A stretch of 64,000 nt of DNA, taken from Rosa chinensis (taxonomy: Eukaryota; Streptophyta; Magnoliopsida; Rosales; Rosaceae). Position 1 is the stretch's first letter; each line of letters begins with the position of its first letter. The stretch covers positions 15,710,001 through 15,774,000 of the forward strand of contig NC_037094.1 in assembly GCF_002994745.2 (NCBI RefSeq), given 5' to 3'. A model generated the notes under the pieces. The model was not told the DNA's origin and made no database searches. It saw only the letters and a program-made list of their open reading frames with translations. Of the stretch, positions 9,396-21,252 are shown piece by piece. Made by a program: the position numbers and the translations under genes.

Positions 9396-10695
9396 TATAG
9401 AGTATTTTTATTATTATTATTATTATTATTTTTTTAATTTTTTTTTTTTTGTAAATAGCTGAATTTAATAAGACTGAATAAATGCAGTTTTTTTTATATT
9501 TTTTTTATTTTTTTTATTTTTATTTTATTTTTTTATATTATTATTATTATTATTATTTTATATTATTTTTTTTTATATAAAGGACTCAAAAATAAAAGAC
9601 AAATATATATATAGGACTCAAAAATAAAAGAAAAATATATTTATAGGACTCAAAATGAAAGACAATTATATTTATAGGACTCAAAATGAAAGACAATTAT
9701 ATAAATCTCTTCCCCCACACTTAAATATTGCATTATCTTCAATGTAATCAATTAAAAGCATGCAATGAAATAAGTAAGCATAGATAGAAGACATTTACGA
9801 AAACAAATCCTAAAATAAAAACAATAGAGAAAAATTGAAAAATAAAAAGAAATAGGGAAAGAGAAAGCAAATCTGATTAAATTCTGAATTGGGTTGCCTC
9901 CCAAGTAGCGCTTGTATTTTACGTCTTGCAGCCAGACGGTACCTACATTAAATAAAGTTAGTAACTATAATTAACAAAGAAATACAAAATAAAAACAAGT
10001 ATAACTATTAATTACAAACTACAAGTATAATTAACAAGTATATTGTACATAAGACACAAGTTAAGTACTCAAGTGAGTATAAAACGTGAAAAGTATTTTT
10101 ACAAGTTTAAAGTGTGAAACAACAAAATAATTTACACGTATAGAGTATGCACAAGTATTTTTTTTGTTATAAACATTATTGATATCGAATCAAATTCCAA
10201 GCGGTAAATCAAGTGGACGTGCGGCCCAAGTATAGTCGCCTAGACACAAACTCCCTTTCAAATCGTTTGGGCAACCTTAGTGAAATGGCCAGGTGGGGGA
10301 GGACGAACACGAGAGGAAAAATCCATTTTGGCATGAGCTACTCCCACATAGTGGTTTAGGCCCATTTGCAAGCACTTCTGGATTCAAAAACCCGTCATGA
10401 ACGTTGTCCCCTTCCTAGACACCATTCCACATAGGCTATACTTACTAAGATGAAAAAGTTCATAAGTGTGAAGACAGTTCAACAAGTGTTAATAAAGGCC
10501 GCCCTCAACCTTAAGGGACCAGAGCTAGGTACCAATAAGGGGTTTAGGCCAATATTAACAAAAGAGACTTCACCTATTCCTCTCAATTTACAACCTACAA
10601 TTAAAATTCGTGTTCAATAATATAAATAATATTTAAACTAAGTTTTAAACAATTTATATACAATAAATGACACAATTTAGCAAGTGATTTTTCAA
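9396..10695. other. 3' flank of the WUS-type gene and further retroelement internal sequence
   Basis: Immediately after the stop are TTA repeats and T-rich runs with AATAAA at 9477-9482, a possible polyadenylation signal. At 9581-9703 there are four direct repeats of about 31 bases beginning AGGACTCAAAA. From about 9705 the sequence is again retroelement internal DNA on the - strand, including a second GGGAGGCAACCC motif (9890-9911), diverged from the one near 7540. No coding potential was seen at 9960-10695. Confidence 0.6.
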
Positions 10696-10713
10696 TCCCC
10701 GGCAACGGCGCCA
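10696..10713 (-). other. Primer-binding site of the right element, tRNA-Asp type
   Basis: The reverse complement reads TGGCGCCGTTGCCGGGGA, five bases after the LTR end at 10719. It fixes the element's orientation as - and shows 10719-14185 to be the 5' LTR. Confidence 0.85.
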
Positions 10714-10718
10714 AAAAT

Positions 10719-11315
10719 TGATGCGCTTTTGGGAAGCGCATAATTTAACCCTGAAATATCGTTAGTAGTATAAGCAAATAGGGATCGTTCTATTCCGGGG
10801 ATTGAGGGTACACTTGTAATTGTGAAACAAATAAAGAAAAGTATTATTTACAAAAATAAAATAAAGAATATAAATATATACAATTGTATAAACAAATAAA
10901 GAATTAAAAATAAAGTATTATTTACAAAAATAAAATAAAGAATAAATATATACAAGTAAACACAAATAAGGGGGGGATTAGGATTCTTAAAATTAAAATT
11001 AAAATAAATAAAATAAAGAAAACGTAAAAACATAGGATTAATTTCAGTTTACCCCCCTGAAGTTAGGGGTCGTCATCATGTTAGTCCCTCGAGTTTCAAT
11101 TTAATCAGTAACACCCTTGTACTCTCCAAATTCATCACCCGTGTCCAATTTCTACTATTCCGTCCAATTTTGACCGTTAAGTTTGACTTTTGAGGGCTAA
11201 AATGGTCATTTCAAGACAAAAAAAAAAAAAGAATTTTTTTTTCTTTTTTTCGTTTTTATTTTTTTGCATTTTTTTTTCTTTTTTTTTCTTTCATTTTCTT
11301 TTTCTTTTTCTTCGC

Positions 11316-11359
<44 letters not shown>

Positions 11360-12530
11360 TTTTAAATAATTTTGCCTTCAACCTATACACCACAAGTTAT
11401 AATAGGTTTATAAAAAAAAAAAAAAAACTCTAGGTGGTCAAAAAGCAGCTCGCTGGTCTACGATATTTGTGATATATCTCCGATAAAGCAACGAATTTTA
11501 GGATATATCCCCAATAAAATGAAGAAATATCTATAAAATATGATTAAAAAAATAAATACATATATTTCTTCATTTTATTGGGGATATATTCTAAAATTCT
11601 TCGTTTTATCGGAGATGTTCCACAAATATCGTAGACCAGCGAGCGAAGAATTTTAGAATATATCCCCAATAAAGTGAAGAAATATCTGTATTTATTTTTT
11701 TAATTATATTTTACAAATACTTCTTCACTTTATTGGGGATATATCCTATTATTCTTCACTTTATAAACCTATTATATTTTATATATATATTTTACAAATA
11801 TATCCTAAAATTTTTCGCTGGCTGGTTACAAATAAACCCTATAATAGGTTTATAAAAACAAAAACAAAAATACTCTAGGTGGTTAAAAAGTCGCTCGCTG
11901 GTCTACGATATTTGTGATATATCTCCGATAAAGCGAAAAATTTTAGGATATATTTGTAAAATAAATCTATAAAATATAATAGGTGTAAAATATATCCTAT
12001 AATAGGTTTAAAATATAGGTTTAAAATATAATAGGTTTAAATATAATAGGTTTAAAATATAAAATAGGTTTAAACCCTATCATAGGTTTAAAATATAAAA
12101 AATTTCGCTTTATCGGAGATATATCACAATAAAGTGAAGAATTTTAGAATATATCCCCAATAAAGTGAAGAAATATATGTATTTATTTTTTTAATCATAT
12201 TTTATAGATATTTCTTCACTTTATTGGGGATATATCCTAAAATTCTTCGCTCGCTGGTCTACGATATTTGTGGAACATCTCCGATAAAACGAAGAATTTT
12301 AGGATATATCCCCAATAAAATGAAGAAATATATGTATTTATTTTTTTAATCATATTTTATAGATATTTCTTCATTTTATTGGGGATATATCCTAAAATTC
12401 GTTGCTTTATCGGAGATATATCACAAATATCGTAGACCAGCGAGCTGCTTTTTGACCACCTAGAGTTTTTTTTTTGTTTTTATAAACCTATTATAACTTG
12501 TGGTGTATAGGTTGAAGGCAAAATTATTAA

Positions 12531-12568
<38 letters not shown>

Positions 12569-14185
12569 GCGAAGAAAAAGAAAAAAAAATGAAAGAAAAA
12601 AACAGAAAAAAAAAATGCAAAAAAATAAAAACGAAAAAAAGAAAAAAAAAATTCTTTTTTTGTTTTTTGTTTTTTTTTTTGTCTTGAAATGACCGTTTTA
12701 GCCCTCAAAAGTCAAACTTAACGGTCAAAATTGGACGGAATAGTAGAAATTGGACACGGGTGATGAATTTGGAGAGTACAAGGGTGTTACTGATTAAATT
12801 GAAACTCGAGGGACTAACATGATGACGACCCCTAACTTCAGGGGGGTAAACTGAAATTAATCCAAAAACATATATACAAGGGTGGAACGCAAGGAACAAA
12901 GATCAAAATCAATTCCATGTAAGAAATCCAATTACAATTCATATAGTTGATTTTAAATGTCATGAGAGAGGAGTTGATCGTGTGAAACATTCGAAAGCAA
13001 ATGATTTCCCATATTTTACTTTTCAATGCTAATTAACCTAAGCGAAAGCACCTAGATTAATCCTATCAAACATGCAATCAAGCCCTAGAAAGCTAGTCAA
13101 TCATGACATGTTCAACGCATTAGACATAGAGAAAGGCTATCAACTCAAGTGTACAACTTAGTATGGAAAAGTCCACCTAATTGCAATCCTCTTTAATTAA
13201 ATTCGGTCTTTGCACAAAACCTTTACTACTTTGATTCAAGTTTACACAAAACGAAAAGTCGATTTCATGTTCTTAAACCTAGCACCATTCATATCAAAAC
13301 CCTAAGTGTTTCGAACCACATAAGATTAAAATACAAAAGTTTTCTATCATGCAAATTTAATTAAACAAACCCACATAAGCAACATAAAAATCAACATATA
13401 GAAATCACAACTTTATCTCAAAACATATAAACGGGCTTTAAACTTTGCCCTTAACATTATTTGTTAACTAGAAACAAGTTCATATGAATTCAAACAAGGA
13501 AAACAAAAGATCATTACAAGGAAAAAGAATGAATTACACCGTGAGGGGAGATGGAGATGGAGAGCTTGAACGTTGGAATCTTGAATCTTGGAAGCAAGTC
13601 TTCAAGGTGGACGATGGAGGCTATGTCCTCACGGCTTCTTCTTCTTCTCTTTACTTGAAAATGCAAAACTAAGAACTAGAGAATGGAAAAGGAAAATGGA
13701 AAGGAAATGGAGAGACAAAGAAGATGAGATGGATGAAGGAAGATATTTTGGAATGAGAGGAGAAGGTGTTTATATAGGGAAGAAAAAGAAGAGTGAAATG
13801 ATGAGTGGAAGAAAAATAATGAAAGTGGAGTATGTTAGTGTGAGTAATGATGGAGAAAACATGATGATTACACCCTAAAACATGGAATGTTTTTGGGTGA
13901 TGATGATGGTGGATTAGTGTGAGAAATGATGGAGAAAACATGATGATTACACCCTAAAACATGGAATATTTTTGGGTGATGATGATGATGGATTTCCTAC
14001 TCATTTACTTCAATTTTATCTCCACCATTTGTAGGTAAGTGTGGACATAATGCTCATTTCACCATCATTTACTCCAATGTACCTAAGAAAATAGAAATTG
14101 AGTTAAAAATTGATTCGTTAAGGAATTAACTAAGCAAAATGTGAGGAATTAACTATTAAAATACCACATTAAAATGCTCCTATCA
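10719..14185 (-). repeat. 5' LTR of the right element, interrupted by a Mutator-like element
   Basis: After removing the nested insertion (11035-12863) and one copy of its target duplication, the LTR is about 1,629 bases. It begins TGATAGGAGC at 14185 on the - strand and ends in CA at 10719. It matches the 3' LTR (3934-5555) almost perfectly but keeps the seven terminal bases missing there. Confidence 0.85.
11035..12863. mobile_element. Non-autonomous Mutator-like foldback element nested in the LTR
   Basis: A perfect 9-bp target duplication AAAAACATA flanks it (11026-11034 and 12864-12872), and the uninterrupted site is seen in the other LTR near 4226-4234. The ends are inverted, starting GGATTAATTTCAGTTTACC, and the inverted similarity runs roughly 430 bases, to about 11470 and 12430, including a (TTA)n/(TAA)n run in each arm. 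The centre is built of several inverted modules sharing CGCTGGTCTACGATATTTGT and GGATATATCCCCAATAAA. There is no transposase. The 9-bp duplication and long inverted ends fit MULEs. Confidence 0.85.
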
Positions 14186-15106
14186 CTTATGCTCAGAAAT
14201 TTGGTGGTGGGTATTAGTATTACTGGTCCCGGGCATGCAGTACTTTACAACCTCAAAAAAGGTAGGGTCCTTGATATTAATATTGGATCCTATCTCCGGT
14301 ATCGTTCTTCTCTTGGATGGCTCATCCCACAAGAAGATAGGAAATATCTATTGCATCCTTTCAAAGACAAAAAAATTGTGCTGCCACTCTTTTTCAATGG
14401 TTCGGAAATAACGAAGTTTGTCTTATCATCTGCTCCTTCTCTGACATCAGATTACATAATCATGGTTGCTACTGATTACCTTAGAGAGTTCGCATTCTGG
14501 AGACCAAAAGACGATGCATGGACTATAATATCATCACCAGATCGCTGCTGGATGCCAGATGAAGGAAGATACGATATAGCTTATTATGAAGGACAATTTT
14601 ATATCGTGGAAAACGACGGCCGTGTCTTGGTTTGTGACATTGAGGACCCTAAGAAAGCAAAAACAAGGGTCGTTGTTTCAGAGATGCCAATTCTACATGA
14701 GATTGCCGAGAAATTATACCTGGTAAAATCGGCCGGCGTCTTATTGTTGGTTATCAGTCTTCGGGAACCATACAGAAGCACTAACTGGTTTAGGGTTTTC
14801 GAGGTGCCACTTAGTACTGGTAATTGGTCAAACTCAGTGGAGGTAAAGAACTTGGGGAATTGTGCCTTGTTTCTGAGTGAAAATAATTCTTCATTCTCTA
14901 TACGGGTCTCAGACTACTCTGCTTTGAAGGCCAATTGCATATACCACGCAGGTACGTGTTTGGGTGTTTTTAGCATGGAAGATGGAAAGATGGAGCAAAC
15001 ATATTTTTATAATTATGAATTTTTTGATTCAAAACAACCATATGCATGGATTCAGCAGTATGGATACAGCGGTGTTTCTATGGAGAATGAACTCACCCTC
15101 ACCTGA
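14186..15106 (+). pseudogene. F-box/DUF295 gene, 5' end removed by the retroelement insertion
   Basis: Homology to the sister gene at 21848 starts exactly at the LTR border (14186, CTTATGC). About the first 58 residues, including the F-box, are therefore missing here. The remaining frame is open for about 306 codons and encodes a DUF295 (KIB-type propeller) region: SSLGWL, YLLHPFKDKKIVLP, SDYIIMVAT, EFAFWRP, YDIAYYEGQFYIV, DGRVLVCDIEDP and PLSTGNW, ending with TGA at 15104-15106. Family members are substrate receptors of SCF ubiquitin ligases. Without the F-box this copy cannot do that unless the 5' part lies left of the window and is spliced across about 14 kb, which is unlikely. The body has no internal stop, so the disruption is recent. 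Confidence 0.8.
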
Positions 15107-15230
15107 AAAAAAAAGTGTGTCTCCTAGCTTGCAGACTCTTACAATTGTTTGTTTGTTATTTCCTAGTTGTAATTTTAATATAATGGTATTGGATGTACTA
15201 CTGAAAGTCTGAGAGAGTATTTAGTACAGC

Positions 15231-15969
15231 CAGAGCCGTCCCTTGACCAAGGCAACCAACCAAGGCAGCGGGCTTGGGCCTCAGTTTGGGGAAGGCTCCC
15301 ATCTCACATTTTATGTTAAAAAAAAATAGTAAAAAAAAAAACAGACGCAGAACTGCAATCTGTAGAAGACGACGCCAAGACGATGAAATCAAACCCGTGA
15401 CTCCGTGAGGCCTCAAAATTTCCTCTTTTTCTTTTGTATTTGTAAGTTAAACACCCCAAACTTTACTCTTTCTCCATCACTCTGGGATTAGAAAGAAGAT
15501 AACTAAAAGTTTTGCTCTCAGTTTCACCAATTTGGGCAAAAATGAAACATTGGCGGCTGAAACATGAATTTTTGATTTCCCTATGATTCTTTCATAGTCA
15601 AATAGTAACATTTCTTCCTTTTATGTTTATTTAAGCCATTGACAGACTCTCATAGATGCATAGAAGCAATATTTCTCTTCCTCCTACTCAATTCTGAATT
15701 TCATCTTATGTTCTAATTTCGTAATCAGAATTCAGATAGTTGATACAATTGTAACAAACTGTCAAGGCCTGAAGTCCAAAATTTTGTGATTAAAAAATCA
15801 GGTTCTATTGTTCTTTATTGACATTGTTACTTTTTATTTTGTTTATATAATCTGCTATGTTTTAGTTTAAACTTAGTTTTGGTGACATTTTTTTTTTCAA
15901 TAGAAAAAACTATTAGGAAAGTCTCTCTAAATTTTGCCTTAGGCCTCACTTTGTCACGGGACGGCCCTG
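15231..15969. mobile_element. Non-autonomous hAT element (MITE-like)
   Basis: Terminal inverted repeats begin CAGAGCCGTCCC (left) and CAGGGCCGTCCCG (right, reverse complement). Direct 8-bp flanks AGTACAGC (15223-15230) and AGTGCAGC (15970-15977) match at seven positions. Both ends contain the GGGCCTC/AGGCCTC words common in plant hAT elements. No transposase is encoded. Confidence 0.8.
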
Positions 15970-15977
15970 AGTGCAGC

Positions 15978-16294
15978 AACATGCACTTGCACCAACAGGA
16001 ATAAACGGTTAGATAATGTACAATTTTTCGTTATTAAAAAAAAAAAGTTGTCTATAAATATAAACGGCTAAGATCTACTAGTTCACTTGCACTATCAGTG
16101 CATAGAAGATTTTTTTCATACTGAGAGTGCCAGAATACGTTTGGGTCACAAGCTATGATCCCTTAGCGAATAGTAAGAAATATGATGTAATTAGAAGAGT
16201 GTTTCATTGGCCAAAAATAAATAAAATTAGAAGATTGTTTCCCGACGTCGATATAAGATTTTCAAAAATAATATTAGTAGAATGATATATCCCC
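15978..16294. other. Non-coding spacer
   Basis: AT-rich sequence with no gene seen. It contains TTTTCAAAAATAATATTAG (near 16260), a word that recurs in decayed form at 17368, 19540 and 21257-21310. Confidence 0.5.
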
Positions 16295-17324
16295 AACACT
16301 ACTTTATTGGGATAGAGCAACTTGTAACAAAAAAAATCTCTCCGATCTAGCTCTACTAGGGTTTCTAGAGCCATTGTTAGCAACTCCTACACCTTCTCCA
16401 TCCTCAAGGATTAAATTTCCAGTTAGTTGACTAGCTTGTGTCGGTCATCCAAGGTGATGGGTTAGGGTGCGGTGGTGGTGTCTTTGACAGGTCGCTGCAT
16501 CTGAGATGTCAGAAGATGGGGATTGGGGACATGCGGATGGATCGTAATCATGTTACTCGGGGGAGTTAGATGGGAACCGTACTGGATCTTGAAGTTTGGA
16601 AGGTTGGATCTCGATGGAGGTCTGGTGGATTTGATCGGGTTTGGCATATGGATTGTTGGATGATGTGTAGCCTGGTTGGCAGGGGCCATTCTTGTCCGAG
16701 GCATGATCTCAGACTGGCCTTTCTTTTGGCTGCAATGAGTAATGGTGGCGTGCGGGATAGCTTAAGTTTACTCTCGACAGGTGCTCTAGGATTTGGTGTG
16801 GTTGGGTGTTGAGGATGGCTGTGACAATGGAGGCGGCGCTGTTGCTAGCAGTGACAGTGATGTTAGTGAGATTGACAGTGGTGGTGGTGCCTGGTGCAGT
16901 GGTGCCTCTCTTTCTACTCATGCCTAAGCTTGGAGTGATTGGGCCTTCTGGGCTTTGAACCAGGTTATAGGACTCATTTTTGGGCTCATGGGTTGGACAA
17001 CTCCTTTGGTGTAGGGTTGGATGAATTGGGCCTCTATGGCCCATAGTAGTATTTAATTTTTGTTAGGTCGTATAGACCAGTTGCTCTCTTGACTTTTTTA
17101 TTCCTACTTCGGAGTTTCTAGGTTTTTGTTAGAATAAAAATGCGTAGACTTTAAAAAAAGTGGGTGTGCTAGGGGTATGTTGGGTTCTTATTCATTTTAT
17201 AATAGGATTTTAGGGTGCTCGATCTATAAACAGCTCTTGTAACGACCCCTTCTGGAGTGTGTCGTTTTTGTACTGCTTGCTGAAATACAATATTGGGATG
17301 ACCTTTTTCAATAAAGAAAAAACA
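16295..17324 (+). mobile_element. LINE-type non-autonomous retroposon, copy 1
   Basis: Its 3' third resembles the element at 44853-46081: both have CCCATAGTA near the end of a GC-rich part, a GTGGGTGTRCTAGGGGTATG word, TTTTTGTACTGCTT and a final A-rich tail. The flanking 10-bp ATATATCCCC (16285-16294 and 17325-17334) may be the target duplication. The 5' part shares CTAGGGTTT with the other copy. No reverse transcriptase is present. Short G-rich frames here are not convincing genes. Confidence 0.5.
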
Positions 17325-17334
17325 ATATATCCCC

Positions 17335-19097
17335 GATGGATTTGTCATCGGTAAAGGGCTGGTATTCAAAAGTAATATTAGAACAATAAGTTATTTGGCA
17401 AAGTCTAAAAAATAGAACAATAAAAAATAAAAATAAAATAGAAATTGATATCATTAGAATAAATAGCAAATTACCACTACCTACACTTTTAGCCCATAAA
17501 TTATCATCAGTAGGCTTTTTTTTTGAATTCCCATGCGCTAGTGTGCAAGGTTCATGTGCAATATATTATACCTTGCGGTCAGATTCTTTCCCTTTTTGAA
17601 TTATTTCAACTGACAAATAAATTATGAAATTACCCTTGTGGTTTGGATAATATGAATTAACACTGCTGAATATCAGTAGTATTATGAAGAAATAATATTT
17701 CTACATTCCATCTTTGTTTTTCTTAAAACAACTCATTTATTTAATAATTCCAAAAGTTATTTATACATATTACAATATGAAACTTGAACACTAGTATATC
17801 ATTTCTCTCTGGCTTTGCTGCTTTCACATACAAGTAGCTTTGAATTTCACCTCTTCTCATGATGAAAAAGTTTCTCCAACAGGGGATTTTCTCATGTGCT
17901 TGAAGCTCTCTTCGATTTCCTTTTCAATTTGTAGCACATTGTTTGCGTAAACACTTCTATCCCTGACTGCTTGGTTATTTGCAACTTGTTGTATATAGTT
18001 TAGGATATATATGCTCTACAGTCAAACTACAAAATGATAGAGATTTCTAAATGAATGTATTCATTTAGTTAAAGCTACTGACATTCAATAAGGTAATTAA
18101 GTAAAAAGAAATCTTACAGATACATTGTTGCAAGCATATTACATATAATATATAGCAAATTAACATTGCTTCCTCTTTGTCATTGCGATTAATCTATATA
18201 TATGATAAATGCAAATATGAGTACTGGCCCTCAGTAATATACTGACCCTTAGAAGTATATTAGCCCCAGTAGTCTACTGACCTCCGAAAATGGAACATGC
18301 AGAAAAAATCAGTCAAAAAACCCCCAAGTCCTGGCATTGTTTTATCTCCCTCGCTATTACAACAGGCAAACCTAACCAATCCCTAAACCACGACTCCCCA
18401 ACACAACAAACTCCACATATTACAAAAGAAAACAATTCTAGGGCACCCAAAAGCTCAGATCCAACCAAAACAAACCAGATTCTCTCCTAATCAAAAATAT
18501 ACCTCTTCTTCAAAGTCATTGTTGTTCTCGGCCGACGTGTCCTCGTCATCGGATTGATGGTTGTTGTCCTCAATGGCGTCTTCGTCGTCGGAGTCGGTGG
18601 AGCAAGCAACGACCTCCAGCTCTTCCTCATCCTTTTCGTTGTTGATCGGCTCCGCTGGATCCTAGATCTGTTGCTTCACCATCAGAGCCTCTATCTGTTG
18701 CTTTGCCACCGGATCCTTGATTCGTTGCTTCGCCGCCGGAACCTCCCTTTGTTGCTTCGCCACTGAAATGGAGGTTTTGATTTGGAGAGCAATGAATTTG
18801 TGAGAGAGAGAGAGAGAGAGAGAGAGAGGTTGGGAAATTTAGGGTTTGTAGTTTGGGATATGAGTATGAAGCAACAAAGGGAGAGAGAGGTTCGGCAATT
18901 TAGGGTTTGTAGTTTGGGATATGGTTGCTCTCTCTCAAATCCTCTACACTAAATTGCCCATGAGTAAGGGCCAGAGACATGGTCTCCTTGCAGTCATTTA
19001 CAGCTAGCTACAATAACTGTTCATTTGCATTAAAGACATAAAGGATAGTTAAATTTTATGGAATTATGAAAATTACCACTCACTATATCACGATACA

Positions 19098-19190
<93 letters not shown>

Positions 19191-19641
19191 CTTCGTACTA
19201 ACATCCCAAACTACAAACCCTAAATTGCCCAACCTCGATCTCTACAATTCCTCCATTTCTGGTGGCCTCCAAGACCTCTGACGCATGGGAAGGAAATGTA
19301 GCAAATTGCGGTTAATGGTAATTACCTCTAGAATAAATAGCCAAAAGGCTAAAATCTACATACACTTAAAATAAATTTGGCAAGTTACAGTCAAGTCCAT
19401 ATCCAATATTAGTACAATACCAAAGGGTGTTCAAAACTATAATTTAAAACACTGTTTCCTGCTGAATATGGGGTTGATAATTTATAAATAATATTAGTAA
19501 AACAACATTTTTTTTTATTCATATGTTGTTAGGAAAGGGTTTTCAAAAATAATTTTAGTAGAACAGCCTAAATATTTCGTCAAAATAAGGTTTTTTAAAA
19601 TCATAAGTAGAACAACATTTTCTCCTTAAAGATGTCATCGA
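17335..19641. other. Long non-coding stretch with microsatellites
   Basis: No gene was recognised. It holds a (GA)n tract (18801-18829) and a compound (CT)n(AC)n tract (19102-19189). An imperfect inverted repeat sits around the words TTTAGGGTTTGTAGTTTGGG (near 18839 and 18900, + orientation) and their complement near 19205-19232. Those words flank the microsatellites, so this may be a decayed inverted-repeat element. Confidence 0.5.
19102..19189. repeat. Compound (CT)n(AC)n microsatellite
   Basis: About 37 bases of CT repeats pass directly into about 51 bases of AC repeats without interruption. Confidence 0.95.
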
Positions 19642-21247
19642 TGTTGGAAAAGTGTGGCTTAGATTAGAGCCATTTGGAATCCCACATCAGAAAGGTAAAG
19701 AGTCATTCTTGGGTTATATGGACTGGTACCACACACACTAATGCCGAGGCCTTTGTATTAAAACCCCATACCCGTTCTGCATCGGGTGGCCAAAGTGGAG
19801 GGAGTATCGGCATTATTGGATCCGTGTGTGTGGGACTCATTTGCTGCTTTCGCACAAAAAACTGGCATCAGAGCTCTGGTTCTTAATTGGGAATTGATTC
19901 ATTGATTGGAAACCATGGTTGACGAGAAAAAGACAGGGGCTGAGTCTTCAGGTTCTTCGCGTTGGTCAACTTCCAGGCCATCAATTGGTAATGCCAAATT
20001 TGAACTTGAAAAGTTTAATGGCACCAAGAATTTTGGCATGTGGCAGTGTGAGATGATGGATGTCTTGTGTCAACAAGAATTGGATATAGGTCTGGAAGAT
20101 AAACCTATAGATATAGATGATGTGGAGTGGGCGAGAATTAACAAGTGGGCTTGTGGTTTTATCAGAATGTGCCTTGCTAAAGATAAGAAATTATTTGTCA
20201 TGAAAGAAACTTCTGCAAAAGAGTTGTGGAAGAAATTAGAAGACCAATATATGATCAAGAGTGCTGAAAACCGGTTTCACCTGAAGAGGCTGCTTTTTCT
20301 ATTTAATTCTCGATATGGTGTTTCAGTTTATGAACACATAAGTGATTTCAATAAGATACTTGCCGATTTGGCTAATTTGGATGTGCAAATTGGTGATGAG
20401 GACAAAGCTTTGTGTTTGCTAAATTCTCTTCCTGACGAGTACGAGCATTTGATTACAACTTTGTTTCATGGAAAGAATGATGTGAAATTTGATGATGTGT
20501 GTACAGAATTCATTGATAAATAATGAGTGCCGAAAGAAAGAGAAGCAACTTCAGAATGTGTTAGGTGAACCACTTGTAGTAAGAGGCAGATTTGATAAGA
20601 GAAAACCTACTAGAAAAAGAGGTAAATCTCGTTCCAAGTCAAGAAGTAAATGTCCTGCAAAAGATGAGTGTTCTTTTTGTCGCAACAAAGGTCATTGGAA
20701 GAAAGATTGTCCTAAGTTGAAGAATAGAGACAAGAAGGGTTCTGAAGTGAATGTTGTAAGAGATGATGAAGTCATCGACTTTGATTTTGCTTTGAGTTGT
20801 TCATCAGCTTTTGAAGATTTTGAAGACGATGAGATTGAGTTTGCTTTGGCTAGTTCATCTGCAGTTGGTTATTCTGACAAGTGGTATCAGAGCCCAAGTT
20901 ATGCTTCCCATTTGGATTGAGATCACAAGATTTGGAATTGGACTTGTGGTCAAGGTGGAGCTATTGGAATTCGGATCATGAGACAATTGAAGATGGCTCG
21001 AATCACATCAAGGTGGAGATTGTTGGAAAAATGTGGCTTAGATTAGAGCCCTTTGGAATCCCACATCAGAAAGGTGAAGAGTCATCCTTGGGTTATAAGG
21101 AATGGTACCACACTACCACACACACTAACGCCGATGCCTTTTGTATTAAAACCCCATACTCGTTCTACATCGGGTGGCTAAAGTACGGGGAGTATCGGCA
21201 TTATTAGATCCGTGTGTGTGAGACTCATTTGCTGCTTTCGCACAACA
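19642..21247 (+). mobile_element. Gag-only LTR retrotransposon (TR-GAG type)
   Basis: It is complete: a perfect 5-bp target duplication ATCGA (19637-19641 and 21248-21252), LTRs of about 220 bases starting TGTTGGAAAA (19642-19859 and 21021-21247), a primer site TGGCATCAGAGC (19863-19874, initiator-Met-tRNA type) and a purine-rich AAGGTGGAGAT before the 3' LTR. Between them lies only a Copia-type gag with a zinc knuckle. This is the layout described for TR-GAG elements, which provide a gag but need polymerase from another element. The gag frame is broken near 20500, so this copy is probably not autonomous even for gag. Confidence 0.85.
19915..20920 (+). pseudogene. Copia-type gag with zinc knuckle, one frameshift
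   Basis: The first frame starts at ATG 19915 and stops at 20523. It shows a Copia gag helical region (FELEKFNGTKNFGMWQ, then KELWKKLEDQY, then LCLLNSLPDEYEHLITTL). The reading then continues in the +1 frame from about 20490, with a basic stretch (KRKPTRKRGKSRSKSRSK) and a CCHC knuckle CSFCRNKGHWKKDC near 20672-20713. It ends at 20920 where a protease would begin; only a remnant of that junction is left. The frameshift falls just before the stop TAA at 20521-20523. This is a structural nucleocapsid-like protein of the element, not a host gene. Confidence 0.8.
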
Positions 21248-21252
21248 ATCGA

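Larger units (their letters stand above)
3934..14185 (-). mobile_element. Right LTR retrotransposon without gag-pol, carrying a WUSCHEL-type gene
   Basis: Read on the - strand it has a 5' LTR (14185 to 10719), tRNA-Asp primer site (10713-10696), internal region, polypurine tract (5568-5556) and 3' LTR (5555 to 3934). By eye the LTRs differ at about one site over roughly 1.6 kb once the nested Mutator-like element is removed, so insertion is recent. The 3' LTR lacks its last seven bases at the junction with the left element. The internal region holds the conserved 176-aa ORF (7594-8124) and, antisense, a complete WUS-type homeobox gene (8736-9395). It also holds two copies of the GGGAGGCAACCC motif, suggesting it was assembled from two related elements. 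Its right end cuts an F-box gene. Confidence 0.85.

Noticed and set aside
9581..9703. CRISPR-like array of ~31-base units
   Set aside because: Four adjacent direct repeats without unique spacers in a plant retroelement; a simple tandem repeat.
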